NCBI GenBank assembly: GCA_028023455.1
Contig: JAQFVV010012490.1
Location: 1,676,001 to 1,740,000 of the forward strand
DNA length: 64,000 bases
Reading direction: 5' to 3'
DNA from: Epiperipatus broadwayi
Lineage: Eukaryota; Onychophora; Udeonychophora; Euonychophora; Peripatidae
A program made the position numbers and the translations under genes. The notes beneath the pieces were generated by a model that saw only the letters and a program-made list of their open reading frames with translations, was not told the origin of the DNA and did no database searches. Positions 33,964-47,287 of the stretch are shown here, in pieces (positions within the stretch are counted from its first letter, which is position 1; the number at the start of each line of letters is the position of its first letter).

Positions 33964-33967
33964 ATAC

Positions 33968-34299
33968 TAATCCACAAAATTCAAAAAAATGTACTCAAAT
34001 TTTTGAAGTTCAACTAGAAATCAAACACTAAAAATATACTTAGAACATTTATATTTATACATTAAGTTTATAGTTTTTTTTATTAATAATTTTAATTATA
34101 TTTTAAATTATTTATTTACTCTATCACATATTTCACTGCAATATTTTGTTTGTCTTTTCCATGAAATATAAAATTATATTTAATGGAATAAGGAGTTCAC
34201 ATTTCAATTTTAGAAAAGAAGAAAATTTCATTTATGTGTATGCATAATTTATTTCATTATTTGTTTATATACATTTAAAAATCATATGTCAGTAGGGAC
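33968..34299. other. AT-rich spacer, nothing recognised
   Basis: AT-rich DNA between the LTR element and a hAT-like end. Confidence 0.5.
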
Positions 34300-34365
34300 C
34301 AGTATTTCTTAACCTTGGGTGTGAGCATCCCTGGAGGTGTGAGAGAAGTTTTTAACTTTTAGATG
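34300..34365 (+). repeat. Possible hAT terminal sequence
   Basis: CAGTATTTCTTAACCTTGGG followed by a GTGAG-rich stretch resembles the first bases of many hAT elements (CAGTGTTTCTCAACC type). I found no matching inverted end downstream and no confirmed 8-bp target duplication. It may be a truncated copy or the left end belonging to the transposase at 35540-36965. Confidence 0.35.
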
Positions 34366-35539
34366 TGTGATATAAAATTTAAAGCTGTTTTATGCTAGAT
34401 ATAATTATAGCATAATAATATAATTTTTAATATAAAATTATATTTAAAATTTATTCAATGAATCAAATCTTATACAATATGATAAGAAAGTAAAGAAATT
34501 ATATTTTAAAAGCGAATATATTTTACAATAAAATATTTAAATAATAGCTTAAAAACTAAAAATAAAATAAAATAAATGGTAACGAGATAGTTTGACATAG
34601 AAACAAATGCTAAATTGATTTAATCTATCATCAATCAGTAACTAAAGCTCATACCAGAACATATCAATAGATTACACAAAGTTAAATAATTTTTTCTCAC
34701 AAATGTTGAAAAATTATAATTAATATTTTTTATACATAGTTTGTGATTATTATTTCATTGATTGCAATAACACTCACTATATCAAAACAAATTTGTCCGA
34801 CTTTTATTTTAAAATATTTTTACATTTTCACCGCCTTTTAAAAAAGATTTGGACATTTGATACTACTTTTTTTGCTCATTTTTTGACATCTGATATGACC
34901 TTTTTTTTTTTAACCAATATTTTGCTATTCTTGTAAATAATTTACGATACAAGATTTGATTCAAATATTTGTACATTTTCGTTTTCAAAAATGGCAAAAT
35001 TAAAAACATCACGTAATACAAATCAAGCCAAAACATTAATCGCCGTATAGTCGCCGCCGTATTAGAAAAAACTTTTAAAAAAGAAAACCAAAGTTGAAAA
35101 AGTCAAAAGTTTTGATCTTACTTTAATCTTTTTGGTGGGGAGATGGGGAGAAATAATTTGTCGTTAATGAAACAAAACATAATGACAAATGTTTTTTTTT
35201 GATTTTTAAAAAAAGGTAAATAATAAAAATTGTTTTTAAAAATAAAAGTTTTTATATAGCAGCAGTATACAAATAAAGCCCAAACAAAAACCGCTGTATA
35301 GTCAAACAAACAAAAAAAGCTGCCGTAATGTCAGGAATAAAAATAGATTCGATGATTTGAACAATTTAAGTAAAGCCCGAAATTCACAATGATTGTTTTA
35401 TAAAATTTAAACAGTTTGGAAAATTGAATTTAATCTTAGTTAGCAATATAAAATTAATATTGAAAATCATAACAAAATGTGGCAGCTAATAGATTTACAT
35501 AATTTCAAAATTAATAGATGTTATAGGATTTTTAATCAA
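34366..35539. other. AT-rich region with CCGTATAG-type repeats
   Basis: Mostly AT-rich. Two related short blocks stand out: AATCGCCGTATAGTCGCC near 35038-35055 and ACCGCTGTATAGTC near 35290-35303, each preceded by an AAGCC-AAAC sequence. A related CCGCTGTATAG occurs near 37147. They could be subterminal repeats of a hAT element. The short frame at 35118-35309 is not supported. Confidence 0.35.
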
Positions 35540-36965
35540 ATCAAGAATTATCATTATGAGGATATATGGAATCGGTCGAATCTAAAAGAAGAAATTATGT
35601 CAAACTTGTTTATTTATTAAGTTCATCGGATAATCATTTGAAAATTCATTTAGAAAAATATACTGTTTTTACCAGCCTTTTAAACAAAATCCAAATTGAT
35701 CTTATTCAATCAGTAGCAAATATTTTATTAAAAGAAATTAGAAAAAAATTTAAACAACAGTAATTCATTGCTATTATTGTAGATGAAACTACTACATCAG
35801 TCACAGAGCATAAATGGAAATATTGAAGTGAGATTTATTGTTTTATAAATATCAGTGAAAACAGGAATGCAAATTCATTATTTACTCATGTTAGAAAATA
35901 TTTAGAATTTAATTGTAGTAAAAACCTAGTGGCTCAAATGTATGATGGAGCTACGGTAATGATTGGACAGCATAATGGCATCAAAGCAAAAATCAAAGAA
36001 ATTTGTGAACTTGTTAATTTTGTTTTCTGTTATGCACATAAATTCAAGTTAGTTTTTTCTTAGTCTGTTACCTATATCAAAGAATGCATAATATTTTTCA
36101 GACTTTAACAGGATTTTCTTCATTTTTCTCAAAATCTATGAAAAGATCTTATGTTTTAGATCAAGCAATTAAAAGATGTTTTCCTTTAGCAGCACCTACG
36201 AGATGGAATTATAACAGTAGAATTATAAATTGTGTAATGGGTTAGAAATAAGAATTGAAGTTTTATTGTTAAATATGATTGAAAATCCAGAACAATGGGA
36301 TGCTGAAATTACAATTATTACAAAAGATCTATGTCATTATTTAACAGATTTTGTTTTACAAATTTTTGTTGAAATATTTTCATAATCTGATATTTATTTG
36401 ATATTTTCAGAAAAGAAATTGCAATATAAGATACTGTACTGTATACTTAAAATTAATAATTTCATTAAGTTCTTATGAACAAAAAGAAATCTTTTTGATT
36501 TTATTTGGAACAATTTGTGAATATTTTTTGAAAATCCAATAAAAGAAACAAATGAGAGTGGATATTGTTGGATTCAGAAACAAGAGACTATTTTTGGAAA
36601 TCATTGATATATTAATACAAAATTGCACTGATAGATTTTCAGATATTAAGTTTGTACAATTTATATTGCTATTAAATAAAAGAAAATTTACAGAATGTGA
36701 CAAAAATTTTCCTAGAGTACATTTTAATTCATTGAAACAATTAAATTTTATGGCTAGTTTTTTAGAGCATATATTCATCTCCAGAATTTAAAATAAATAA
36801 CTCAGTGATATCAAAAATATTATTTTCGCAATGAAACGAATTCATACTTTTGTTAGAAACACTGAATCATATGAAAGATTATCATCTTTGGCATTAATAT
36901 CTGTTGAAAAGAAATTATCTAAATTAAAAGAATCAACAGTATTAAATTTTATAATAGAATTATGA
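35540..36965 (+). pseudogene. hAT transposase remnant, ZMYM1-like
   Basis: Plus-strand fragments follow the order of ZMYM1/TTF-type hAT transposases. The frame at 35566-35763 gives a helical N-terminal part. Just after its stop comes FIAIIVDETTTSVTEHKW near 35763-35816, the VDETTD core block that holds a catalytic aspartate. LVAQMYDGATVMIGQHNG (35929-35982) follows, matching the GQGYDGAANMSG block, then FVFCYAHKFKLVFS near 36019-36060, matching the C-AHRLNLV block. The end, near 36829-36960, reads AMKRIHTFVRNTESYERLSS and then LALISVEKKLSKL, a clear hAT C-terminal dimerisation motif. Many stops and frameshifts (for example 35761, 36062, 36244) show it is dead. It belongs to a different hAT lineage from the remnant at 3860-4990. 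Confidence 0.75.
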
Positions 36966-39900
36966 TCAAACTCACGGCATTTATTTAATTTATAAAAGTT
37001 AAATTAATAATTAAGTAATATGATATATCTCTATCTGTAACTTGTATATATGTATGTATATCATTAAATCAGTAATTTTTAATTTTTTATATCTGTAGTT
37101 TGATTATAAATCACTTCCCCATCATTAAATGTCACGGCGCGCCCGCTGTATAGAGCTCACTCAAATATACTTTCTAACGTAATTCAGTAGATCAAATAAT
37201 AATTCTTTCTCAATTGGAACTCAAGAAGCAAACAAAATTTTCATAATTAAATATTTTAATTTTATTGATGGTTAATCAATAGGCAAACACTGATAGCAAT
37301 TTTTAATATATATAATCATACAACTCGGCAGCGTTTCTACTGAAAAAAATGAATAATTGGAATTTCTTTTAATTGTTAAATCTTTAGTCATTTACTACTT
37401 TCATTAACACATCCTAATTTAACTTTAATAATTTAAAATACCATCTCCTTTATCATTTAAACTTTAATACTTCTTCGACATTTTTCATATACACACATAC
37501 ATGCATTATTGGATTATATATACGCATGCAAATAAAATAAACTAGGATGTTATGATAGTGATTTTTATCTGTATGCATATTCATTGATTGCATGCAGATA
37601 TTGTAGCTTACATATATCAAATGATCTTATCTTCATAAAACTGATCAAACACAAATAATAATTATAATATTTAATATAGATAGCTAAAAGAAATACTCTT
37701 CTATTTTGAAGGAAGTGAGGACAAATTTATATTTGATTAAAACAGCTCAGTCTCTATTATAGACTTTATTTGTGTTATATATAAATCAAAAATGAAAATG
37801 TTTTTCAAAGTTTTTCCTCTGGCAAAATGATTTCCTTTCCAGTATGCAGAAATTTTATTTCAATATAGTTTCAAAGGTAAAATAGGTTTTCTACCAGCTT
37901 TAAGAAACTGATGAAATGCTATTTTGAAGAATGCAGTTCTAAATAAGTTGTCTTCCAGCTATGTAGATTTAGTCATATAATAAGTTTTTTCAGCTAAAAA
38001 ACTTATCCCCATCATAAAAATAAGTTTCCTTTTAAATTAACAAGTTGATGTGATACTACTTTGGTTAACATAATTCCAGTTTTCTTTTTTGTTGTAAAAA
38101 TACATGTTAATTGTCATATGTTATAACAATATCAATCCGAGTGTAGCCAACATTAGTCAGCGTGAAACGCTGCATGAGGTAATTAATAAAGAAATTGCCC
38201 ATTAGACTACAAGAATAAAAAAAATTATTAATATACGTTTTAAGTTTTAATCGTATTATATATTTGTAAAGACAATTTATGCATAGTGTTATGCATAGTG
38301 TAATATGAAAGGTAGAAAAAAATTATAATGAAGGAAGAAGACAAAACGAAAAGATATTTTTAATCGCGCAAGTCAAGTTTAAAATAAGTAGTTCATAAAT
38401 TCTAAAGCATTTTTGAGATCTTTTTGGTTTTATTGTTTTAAATCGATTTAGAAATAAAATCTTGTTAATTCCTGTAGTAAATAGAATGTGAATTCAAATC
38501 TAAGTTCAAAAATTAAGAATTAACAATATTTGATAAATTAGAAATAAATAAAAAAAAGTCGGAAAAGAATTTTATATCTTCCAGCATTGGACCAAGGATA
38601 GATAAAGAAAAGTAAATAAACAGCTATTTCTTTATTCTTTCTATATAAAATAATATTGTTTACAAGCTTGTTTTCCCCATGTTATAGAAGAGAATAATAT
38701 GTTTACTCTAGGGTCCTAGATTTTGGAATAGTCTACATTATGAGTCATGGCAAATGATGTAGATAAAAGATAACAGAGAAGTTTATAGAGGCCATTCAAA
38801 ACTCACTCACTGTGCAGTCATTCATTTTTGATGTGGAAATACTATTTTGATTCCAGATTGCAAGGTGTAATATTGAAATAAGCAATGTGGAAAAAGAATT
38901 TACAGTTAATTAAAATTGCGATGCCTGTAGCAGAAGTTATAATAATGTTTTCTTATAGTAGTGGATTATTTACCACTTCAAGGCTAAGCAACAATTAGCA
39001 CATCAGTCAGAAGACTCTAAGTATGCATTCCAATCCAATAAATAATGCCCAAAGTCTGTGGAACTAAATCTCTACAACCTTGAAAATACCAGAAAGGAAG
39101 AAAATGTATTGTATCACTAAATTGCCCAAGATCTATATATTGTACATGCCACAATGCTGTTGCAACTACAATTCAAGTTTCCAGATTGTGAGTAGAAGAA
39201 ATATACTCAAATGAATTTATAAAGATGATGATTACAGAAGAAAAAAAAAAACATAAAAAGCCCATGATTTAGGACTTTAGATATTTTGACTAATAAGATA
39301 TTCATATTGTAATATTAAAAAGACCTTAGACATAAAACTAAAAATGTATTAATTGCTCAAATATGTTATATTTTATATCTGCAGTTGGAATTGCTAGTAT
39401 AGATTTAAAAATACATTAATTATTGCAATACTTTCATTTTATATCTACCGTGGATTCATTTGGAATCAGTAGTATATAGGCATAACCAACTTAAGACTGT
39501 TTAGGTTTTATTAATAAATTGTTAAATTATTGTTTTATCAATCCATTCCTTTGTTTATAATTCCATTAAAATATTATCAACATATACATGGTAGTTATGA
39601 AATGTCCACAACTCTAAAATAACATGCAAACCACTGGGGGATATGCTAGGATGTCACAGTAGTCAATGGCAGTAATGATGATCATTATTTTATTAGCATT
39701 CTTGGTAAACATTCCCTGTTGAGAAGGTTTGGTGCCTGGAGTTTCTTTCTTTCGATTGAAACCTAAAACAAATAAATTACTATTAGCAGAACTGTGATTA
39801 TAAATCCCAATCATCATTATCACATTTATTAGTATTACTATTACGAAAACTTGGTAATATTATTGGAATTTTATTGACCAACTTATTGTTATAGATGCTA

Positions 39901-39970
39901 TTTATGTACAATGTATATGCAGGAAGAGCTCATAATATTTATGCATGTTGATATCATTTAATATCTTATA
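36966..39970. other. AT-rich spacer, nothing recognised
   Basis: AT-rich DNA. A short GC-rich island, CACGGCGCGCCCGCTGTATAG, stands out near 37132-37152. It is downstream of the hAT remnant and might be its right end. No gene was seen. Confidence 0.5.
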
Positions 39971-40615
39971 TATAGAGTGCGCAAAACAAACTCTTAACAA
40001 GCCTTGAGAATACCCTCAACCCCAGACCAGTTTCTGCATCTAGCGTCATCAGTGAGGTGTTAGGATATTCATTAGATTAAAAATACTAGGATGCTAGATG
40101 CAGAAACCGGTCTGGGGTTGAGGGTATTCTCAAAGCTTGTTAAGAGTTTGTTTTGCAAACTCTATACATAACATTTGTAAATACGAGCTTTATTAAAATT
40201 AGGTCATGTGACATCTGACTTGATTTTTTATCAATTTATTTTTTGCTACTAAGGCTTTGGCGATTTTATATTGCTAGAACTATTAATATATGGTGTGTTT
40301 GAACTTAGTTCAGTCCAATATGGCTATTTGAGTTAGATAACTGGATTTTTAGACATATAGATGTCTAAAAGTTTCAGATTTTCTTTTCAATAGTTATACA
40401 TTAGATAAAGTGCTGGGCTAGTCCTAGTATTTTTAATCTAATGAATATCCTAACACCTCACTGACGATGCTAGATGCAGAAACCAGTCTGGGGTTGAGGG
40501 TATTCCCAAACCTTGTTAAAAGTTTGTTTTGCAAACTCTATATATAACATTTGTAAATACAAGCTTTATTAAAATTAGGTCATGTGACAACTGACTTGAT
40601 TTTTTTATCAGTTCA
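39971..40615. repeat. Fold-back repeat cluster
   Basis: 39971-40044 and 40093-40166 are inverted copies (about 74 bp, roughly five mismatches) around a 48-bp spacer. The right arm plus downstream sequence (about 40093-40235, through AAATTAGGTCATGTGACATC) is repeated in direct orientation at about 40472-40610. That last copy is preceded, at 40423-40470, by the reverse complement of the 48-bp spacer. The arrangement is that of a fold-back or MITE-type unit with a partial rearranged copy. No ORF is present. Confidence 0.75.
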
Positions 40616-42637
40616 TTTAATATCTTATATATATCTTTTGTGTATCATTGGTTTTGGGTTCAAATATGTTCTGTAGTATTTATTTACTGTTACAACATAT
40701 AGTATGTTACATATACATGGTATGTAAAAAATTAATGTATATAGAAAATGAAAAATAATTCCTCTGCATTGGAAAGAAATAGTTATTAAGATGATTTAAT
40801 TAGAATAGCCAATGCAGGAACAGTTTAATTGTGAAGTTTATCTGTGTGGTATGCAGTTAATCCCATAACAGAGTTAATTAAAAAAATCTGGACTATTCTG
40901 ATTTGTGATTTTGGACTGTCATCATTGAAGATTTGAGAAAAATTAAAAAAGAGCATGATTTTGATGGAGGATTTGCCTGGTAAATTTTGTCATTAAAGAG
41001 TTCCAAAGTGAACCTAGGGATGGTTAAGGCTGCACAGGTCACTATTTTACATTTAAACAAAACATTCATAATATATATATATATATTGTGACCTTTTGAT
41101 TTGTTAATTATGTTCAAGAAGGATGTAAAATATATATAATAATCAAAATTTTAAATTTACAAAACATATAGTTATATTACTGTTAAGTTGAATTGATATT
41201 ATGTATAAAAAGTATAATCTATAGAGTGTAACTGTAGAATTCTATTGATATAATCAATAAACAGCTTTTATTTATAGTCATATATGTTTTAAATAATCAT
41301 AGTTAGTTCAATTATAATAAGTCTTTAATAGCTACAAGCATGTTCACATTACATATATTTAAATTTATAATATTTATTAAAATTTACAATAATTATAAAC
41401 TAAATATTAATTGAATTTTATTACAATGATCCTTTAAACAGTATATGTGTGAATATATTTGCAGAGTTCTATTCAATAAAAATAAAAATATTTTATTTAT
41501 TTATTATAAAATAATATTTTATTCCAATTGGAAAGATTAAAATTTTATAATATTACAATTTTTAAATAATCATAACAATATTATATTTTAGATAGAAGTA
41601 TTAATTAAATATTATACTTAAAATAAACAGTTATTATAAAGAATGAAAATTATGATATTTAAATTTAGACTTAAAAAGTAATTTATCATATATTATAACA
41701 CAGCAAATGTACAATCACTTTTTCTTTTAAAATATATATGTTCTACAAAAATATAAACAAATTAAAAATCCTTCTCCTTTTTTATTTTCAAAAACTTTAT
41801 TTTCTAATATCAATTCTGAACATCAATTCTGAACATATATATAATACAAAACTCTAAGGTTTAGACTCTTTTTATCTTCATACAGTCATTTTCAAGAATC
41901 TGCAACAACAATATGAAATACATATTTATAAATAAACTTCAATTACATAAATACCTTCATCTTACATTAACATAAACAATAACAAACATATTAATCATAC
42001 ATAATTATATTTTACTTACATCTCTCTCCCACTGCTATTTTTTATTACTCTTTCTTTTACATTATTTAATTACAAATCTGTCTTAAAATCATCCAAGAAA
42101 CTTTTTATACAAAGTTAAAAACCAACCCTAATTTCAAATAACCTCCCCATTTTTTTAAATCTTATCTAAAAACCCATCTCAAAACTACATTCCTAAACTA
42201 TAGCTTTAAATGAATATAAAACAAATATAAACATCTTTTATACAAAATTTTTTTTAACAATTTACCTAAACCTATGTAAACATTCATTTTAATTATACAT
42301 TATTTTAGATTCTTTATCTGCTCCATTAATTCTATTTAAAATAAAATAAAAGTAATTTAATGTAATAAGTTAGTTTTTAAAATATTTAATGGTATTATTT
42401 ATTTTAAATTGTAGACAAAAGATAATTTATGCAGAAAACTGCTAATTAACTTTTGATCAATAATCAATAAAATTGATTTAATTAGTGGTCTGATGTCATA
42501 CTGTCTACAGTATAAAAAGGTGATAGCAGATGAGATTGACTAGAAAGAATGATTAAAAAGAAAATTGATAAAAAAGAGAGCTTATACCTGTTTATATTAG
42601 TTCTCTAAAAAGTTATAAAATTTTATTGTACTTCATT
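40616..42637. other. AT-rich spacer, nothing recognised
   Basis: AT-rich. A 13-bp direct repeat of CATCAATTCTGAA type lies near 41807-41836. No gene seen. Confidence 0.55.
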
Positions 42638-43376
42638 TTTAACCTTTTAACTGCTAATTACTTTATTGACCAAGTGAGGTAAAAGTCAAAATTTCTGATT
42701 GGTCAACTCATAAACTCAACGTCAAAATATATTCATCTTTTAATATTATATTCAATTTAGTTTCATTTGTAAAAAGTATATTAATAATTTGTCAGATTAT
42801 GAAAGTGAACGAAAGTTTTTTCAAAAACAAATTTCTCTTTATAATTATCAAAATATTTGTGAGCGGAAATTGTAAAACGAAAATTTTTCTCCAACAAAAA
42901 TGTTTTATGACGTCAGCGATTTTCTTTGCTAATTTTACGTTGAAAAAAAAGTAAACAATTTTGTTAAAGTCTTAACTATTTTTCTAAAATAATTTTATTT
43001 TTAGCATATTTTATCAAAATAATTTGTAATTTGCCAAAAAAATAGGTTTAAAATGGTCTAAAACATTCGTTTATCATTTTTGAAATGAAACAAAAAGAAA
43101 TTGTAACTCTTTAGTTTTAGACAGCCATTTTCTTTGTTGTCAAAATTTAACAGCCAATCAGATTAAAGAAGGGGCATTAATTTTCCTTTGTTAAACCTAT
43201 ACCAGCAGTTTTATTGATTTTTTACTTGTAAAATAATTCAAGAGGGCAGCATCTTATGGAACTTTTAAAACCTTTCAAACGACGGTAAAATCTTTGCCAT
43301 AGCGCTAAAAATGACAAATTTTTGATGACTTAAAGAGGTTTCAAGTCATCTCGAGAAATTCATGGAAAAGGTTAAA
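42638..43376. mobile_element. Candidate MITE with CRE and CCAAT motifs
   Basis: TTTAACCTTTT at the left (about 42638-42648) is matched by its reverse complement AAAAGGTTAAA at the right (about 43366-43376). The interior is less AT-rich and contains TGACGTCA (42908-42915), CCAAT (43154-43158) and an inverted CCAAT (ATTGG, 42698-42702). A short hairpin, GATGACTT/AAGTCATC, lies at about 43324-43350. There is no coding capacity. The terminal repeat is short, so chance is possible. Confidence 0.3.
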
Positions 43377-46300
43377 GTAAGTAAACGTAATTTATAATAA
43401 GCTGGATACTTATAAAATATCTTAAAAGTGATATAAAGAAAATATGGAATAAATAAACTAAATTTCTTCATAAAGACCTGATTTTCAATCTTGGATATTA
43501 ACTTATAATTAAAATGATTATTAGTGAAAGTAAAAAGAAATAGTTAATTTTGTTATTATTTTTGAAAATAATGGGAAATAGTTATAAACTACAAATACAA
43601 GGATGTTGCAGACATTGTCGCATAAGAAAATATTTTATTATCTCATCAATTTTAATGAGTTTAATTATTAAGTTATTTATTCAAAGGAACTTTTATTTAG
43701 TGCAAAAATAGTTATTATCAGATTATAAAGACATTTTATAGAATTTTAAAATAATTATTTAATAGTAATTATAAATCTGTTTTAAAAGAGCTATTTATTA
43801 GACTTAGATGTCATAATTTAAATTAAAACTTAGTAACAAGAAGTACTATGTATTTGATTAATAATGAAAGTATTTTCCCAAAATCATGGATGGTTATTTT
43901 TTTTATATATAAGATATAATGATAAAGAAATTCTTACCACTAGCAAAATAATTATATTTTGATGAGAAAATATCAAAAAGATGAGGATTTAAAAAGAGAA
44001 TCCTTTTATTGGAAGCTGCTTACAGATTAACTATTTTTATAAGTTTTGATAATGCGAATTGAAAATGATAAGCTGATATGTGAGTCATAAATTAATATTT
44101 AATATTAAAATAACTATTTTTTATATTATTAAATGTTCCAGAATTTAATGTGCCTTCCAGTTTAAAAATGCCAGGATCCTAGGATTACATTTCAAAGAGC
44201 TCAAGAACTTTATAAGATTTATTAATTGTGAATAATGTTTTTTTTTTTTTTGTTTAACTTAAAATATTTTAATTTAAATAATGTGTAATTATAGCAGGAG
44301 GAGAAAAGAAAGCAATGACAAGCGAGGAGGTTTTGGTTGCCATCCATTATCATGGTGATATGGGTAAAAAGTTTTAAGAAGTTTTCTTCTTTTTTGAAAA
44401 AAAAAAAGAAAAACATTTCAATTTATAATTTTTATTGTTAATGTTGTATAGATAGATATATGGTATGTTATGGTAAGACTGTAGTGAGTTAAATAATTTC
44501 TATATTTTATTAATATTTTAGAATTAAGATAATTTTAGAATATTATTATATGTTAAAATTTATGCTTATTGATAAAATTTGGTATGGATGTACTAAAGAA
44601 CAAAAGATAGCATGAGGAATTGTGATAATATAATTTTATGCTATTTCAGTATGCATGAAGAGTAATAGATGATAATAAAATTGGTGTAATTAAAATCATC
44701 AATTAATTATATGGATGTATATTTTATGATAGTGCTGAATAATCATAAAGAGTCAAGAAAAAATATTCAGTTAAAATAACTATGAATATATCATCTGAGT
44801 ATAATAGTATAAATGAAAATCAAAAGTAAAGTGAATGTAATGTTGAAAAAATGATTTATGATCTCAAACCTTATAATGAATAAAGAAAAATATGATGCTT
44901 GTCATAATAAAGAGTTATTTGTTTTGTAATATGATCTATAATAATTATAGATACATAAAAGATGAGGATAAAATTGTATTATTAAAAGGAGCAAGTTAAT
45001 AGATGTGGATGCTGAAAAATATATAAGTATTGAATGGATAAGTTCAAATGCCAGGATAGAGTGATATATCATCCTGAAGAACTAATATGAGGTTATAGTG
45101 GGTTTTATTTAAGTGACACCCATCTTATTGTGGTAGGAAAATTGAGAGGATTTTCATATGACCTATGATTATTATATTCCATAAGAGCTTTAGAAATAAG
45201 CCAGGATTTAATAATATAGTCATTAAAAAAAAATGACTACCTAAATGTATATAGTTCATAATAAATGTGATTGCCTCCATTACTATATTTTGTATGATGG
45301 TTATTAAATTAGTTTCTTATCCAAAAGTTCCATAAGCAAGTAAGTTATTTTGAAACTTATAGTTTTTTCTTCCTATGATTCATACTGGTAGTGTAAGGAA
45401 AAGAAAGTGACCATACACAAAACAAATATCATTCAATGTGATCCAAAATAAAAATAACTTATTGTTGTAAGGGAAATAAATAAGATCAATAAGAATGAGG
45501 AATGTGAATGAAAGAGAAGGTGAATGATAATATTTTAACATAAAGAATCCTTGATTCGGCTGTTTATTCAAAATGTATTATTTGTATTAAATCCACAATA
45601 CAAAATCATAAACATTCTTTAGTAAATAATATTAATATATTTGCATAATAATTTTAAAACTGAATTATATAAAGTGGGATGACTTTATTAAAACAAGTGT
45701 ATAATAATGGAGCACTAAAATATGATGGGAATAATAAGGAAATAACTTAGATGGATGAACACATGGATGGGAAATCAACTTAGAATATGAATAGAAGCAT
45801 ACATATGAGTGAAAACTTATCATTTAATTACTTAATTGATATGAATTCAATGTTAAAGCATGAAAGGAGAATGGTATTTATTTTTTACTTATTGTCACAT
45901 AAAGAATTTTCTAGGTATGGAATTGTTCAAATATAAATGTTATAAATTATTTATGTTATAATTTGTAATCATAAATATGTTGTTGTTAAAATAAATAAGC
46001 ATTTTTAATTTAAGCTTGACAAGTAGTGTTATTTCTATATTGGATCATTATTACCACAAAGTCATATATTAAAGCACATAACATAATGAAATCATAATAT
46101 AAAATTTATTGATTAGATATTTGAAGTATAAAATTATAATAAAGAATTTGAACTTAACAAATTAAATATTTTACCAATTGTAAATTATAAATTGATTAAA
46201 GTAAATTTTATTAATATTTATTTTATTTAATATTGAAGTACCTGAATGACTATTTGAAATTGGAATTTAAAGTTATGGAGAGCATTATAAAAATTGATAT

Positions 46301-47270
46301 TATTATAGAAGTCACATTTTAAAGTTTATTAAGTTTAATACAAGTATCAAATACTAAAAATCTTGCAAAGTTTATTAAATTAAATAAATCCAAAGTGCTA
46401 TATTATTCTAGATTTAAGGAGTTAATAAAATCAATTTTGATGTTTGTTTTAAAAGATAGAATAGATTGGGTAAAGCTAAAATAATTAATGTAGTTAATTG
46501 AGTTATGTAATATTAGATTTTAGTTAATTACAAAGTTTTTGATTATTAATAAATGATTATTCTCTTTTATGATATTTATCTGTAGAAGTAGAAGGTTAAA
46601 TAATAACAAGTTTAATAAATTATTTAATTTAAAGTAAGTTGGTAATTTATTATTAGTTTCAGTACATTATTAAAGCTATATTAATTATCAAACAATAGTT
46701 CTAGTTGATGTTGTAATTAAGGGTGTAATTATTCTTTAGATAATTGGATCTCAACAAAATCCCTCTTGTGATTCGATTATCTAACTGTTAATGATTGTTA
46801 TTATATTTATTAAAAAGAATAATCATGATCCCTGGGATATCCATAGGATAGCAATAATTACTTAGCTCAATTTAATCTTTTTTAAAAATTATTATCTTTA
46901 TAGTTTTTTTTTTTAAGATTATAAGAGAGTAGCATAATTATTTTACATGAAGTATTATATTAGTCATGGTGTATTGTAGGGATTTTCCTAATGATTATAA
47001 AAGGATGATAGCTACAGAGTTTCTACAATAGCAATGTCAAAGTGAAGTATATTTCATGTGCTTCTCTATGCTTGTAACCATACCTGTAGAGTCTAGATTA
47101 TGTTATGTTTAGTTAGTTAGAGTCTCACACGTGCTTACATCACCATTTTGTTTACATTTCATGCTGGGAGGTTACAATACACATAGTAGTTAATTTGATA
47201 ATTTAATAAATTTTGTTATATAAATTATTTGTGCAAGATGATTTGTTTAAATATATAGCTATTTTAAATT
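43377..47270. other. AT-rich spacer, C-poor on the plus strand
   Basis: No gene recognised. From about 43.9 to 47.2 kb the plus strand has visibly more G than C, and it ends with CATGCTGGGAGGTTACAATAC at 47160-47180, which could be an LTR end (GGTTACA). No partner copy exists in the window. Confidence 0.4.
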
Positions 47271-47287
47271 AATTTTTTTTTTTTTTT

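Larger units (their letters stand above)
25064..33967 (-). mobile_element. Second gag-only LTR element (minus strand) with 3.1-kb LTRs
   Basis: Direct repeats at 25068-28225 (3158 bp) and 30888-33963 (3076 bp) surround an internal region of 2662 bp. Read on the plus strand the LTR runs from TGTGCC to TTTCA; on the coding (minus) strand it begins TGAAACG and ends GGCACA. The target duplication is ATAC at 25064-25067 and 33964-33967. The internal region carries a coiled-coil gag-like gene on the minus strand (about 28690-30048) and a primer-site-like sequence at 30847-30864. No protease, RT, RNase H or integrase motif is visible. LTR divergence (several per cent plus indels) and the broken gag mark it as older than the element at 10-16 kb. 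Nothing in its sequence resembles that element except the primer site and the layout. Confidence 0.8.

Noticed and set aside
39971-40615. A CRISPR-like repeat-spacer array
   Set aside because: Only three copies, one inverted, with unequal spacing, in eukaryotic DNA. A fold-back repeat explains it.
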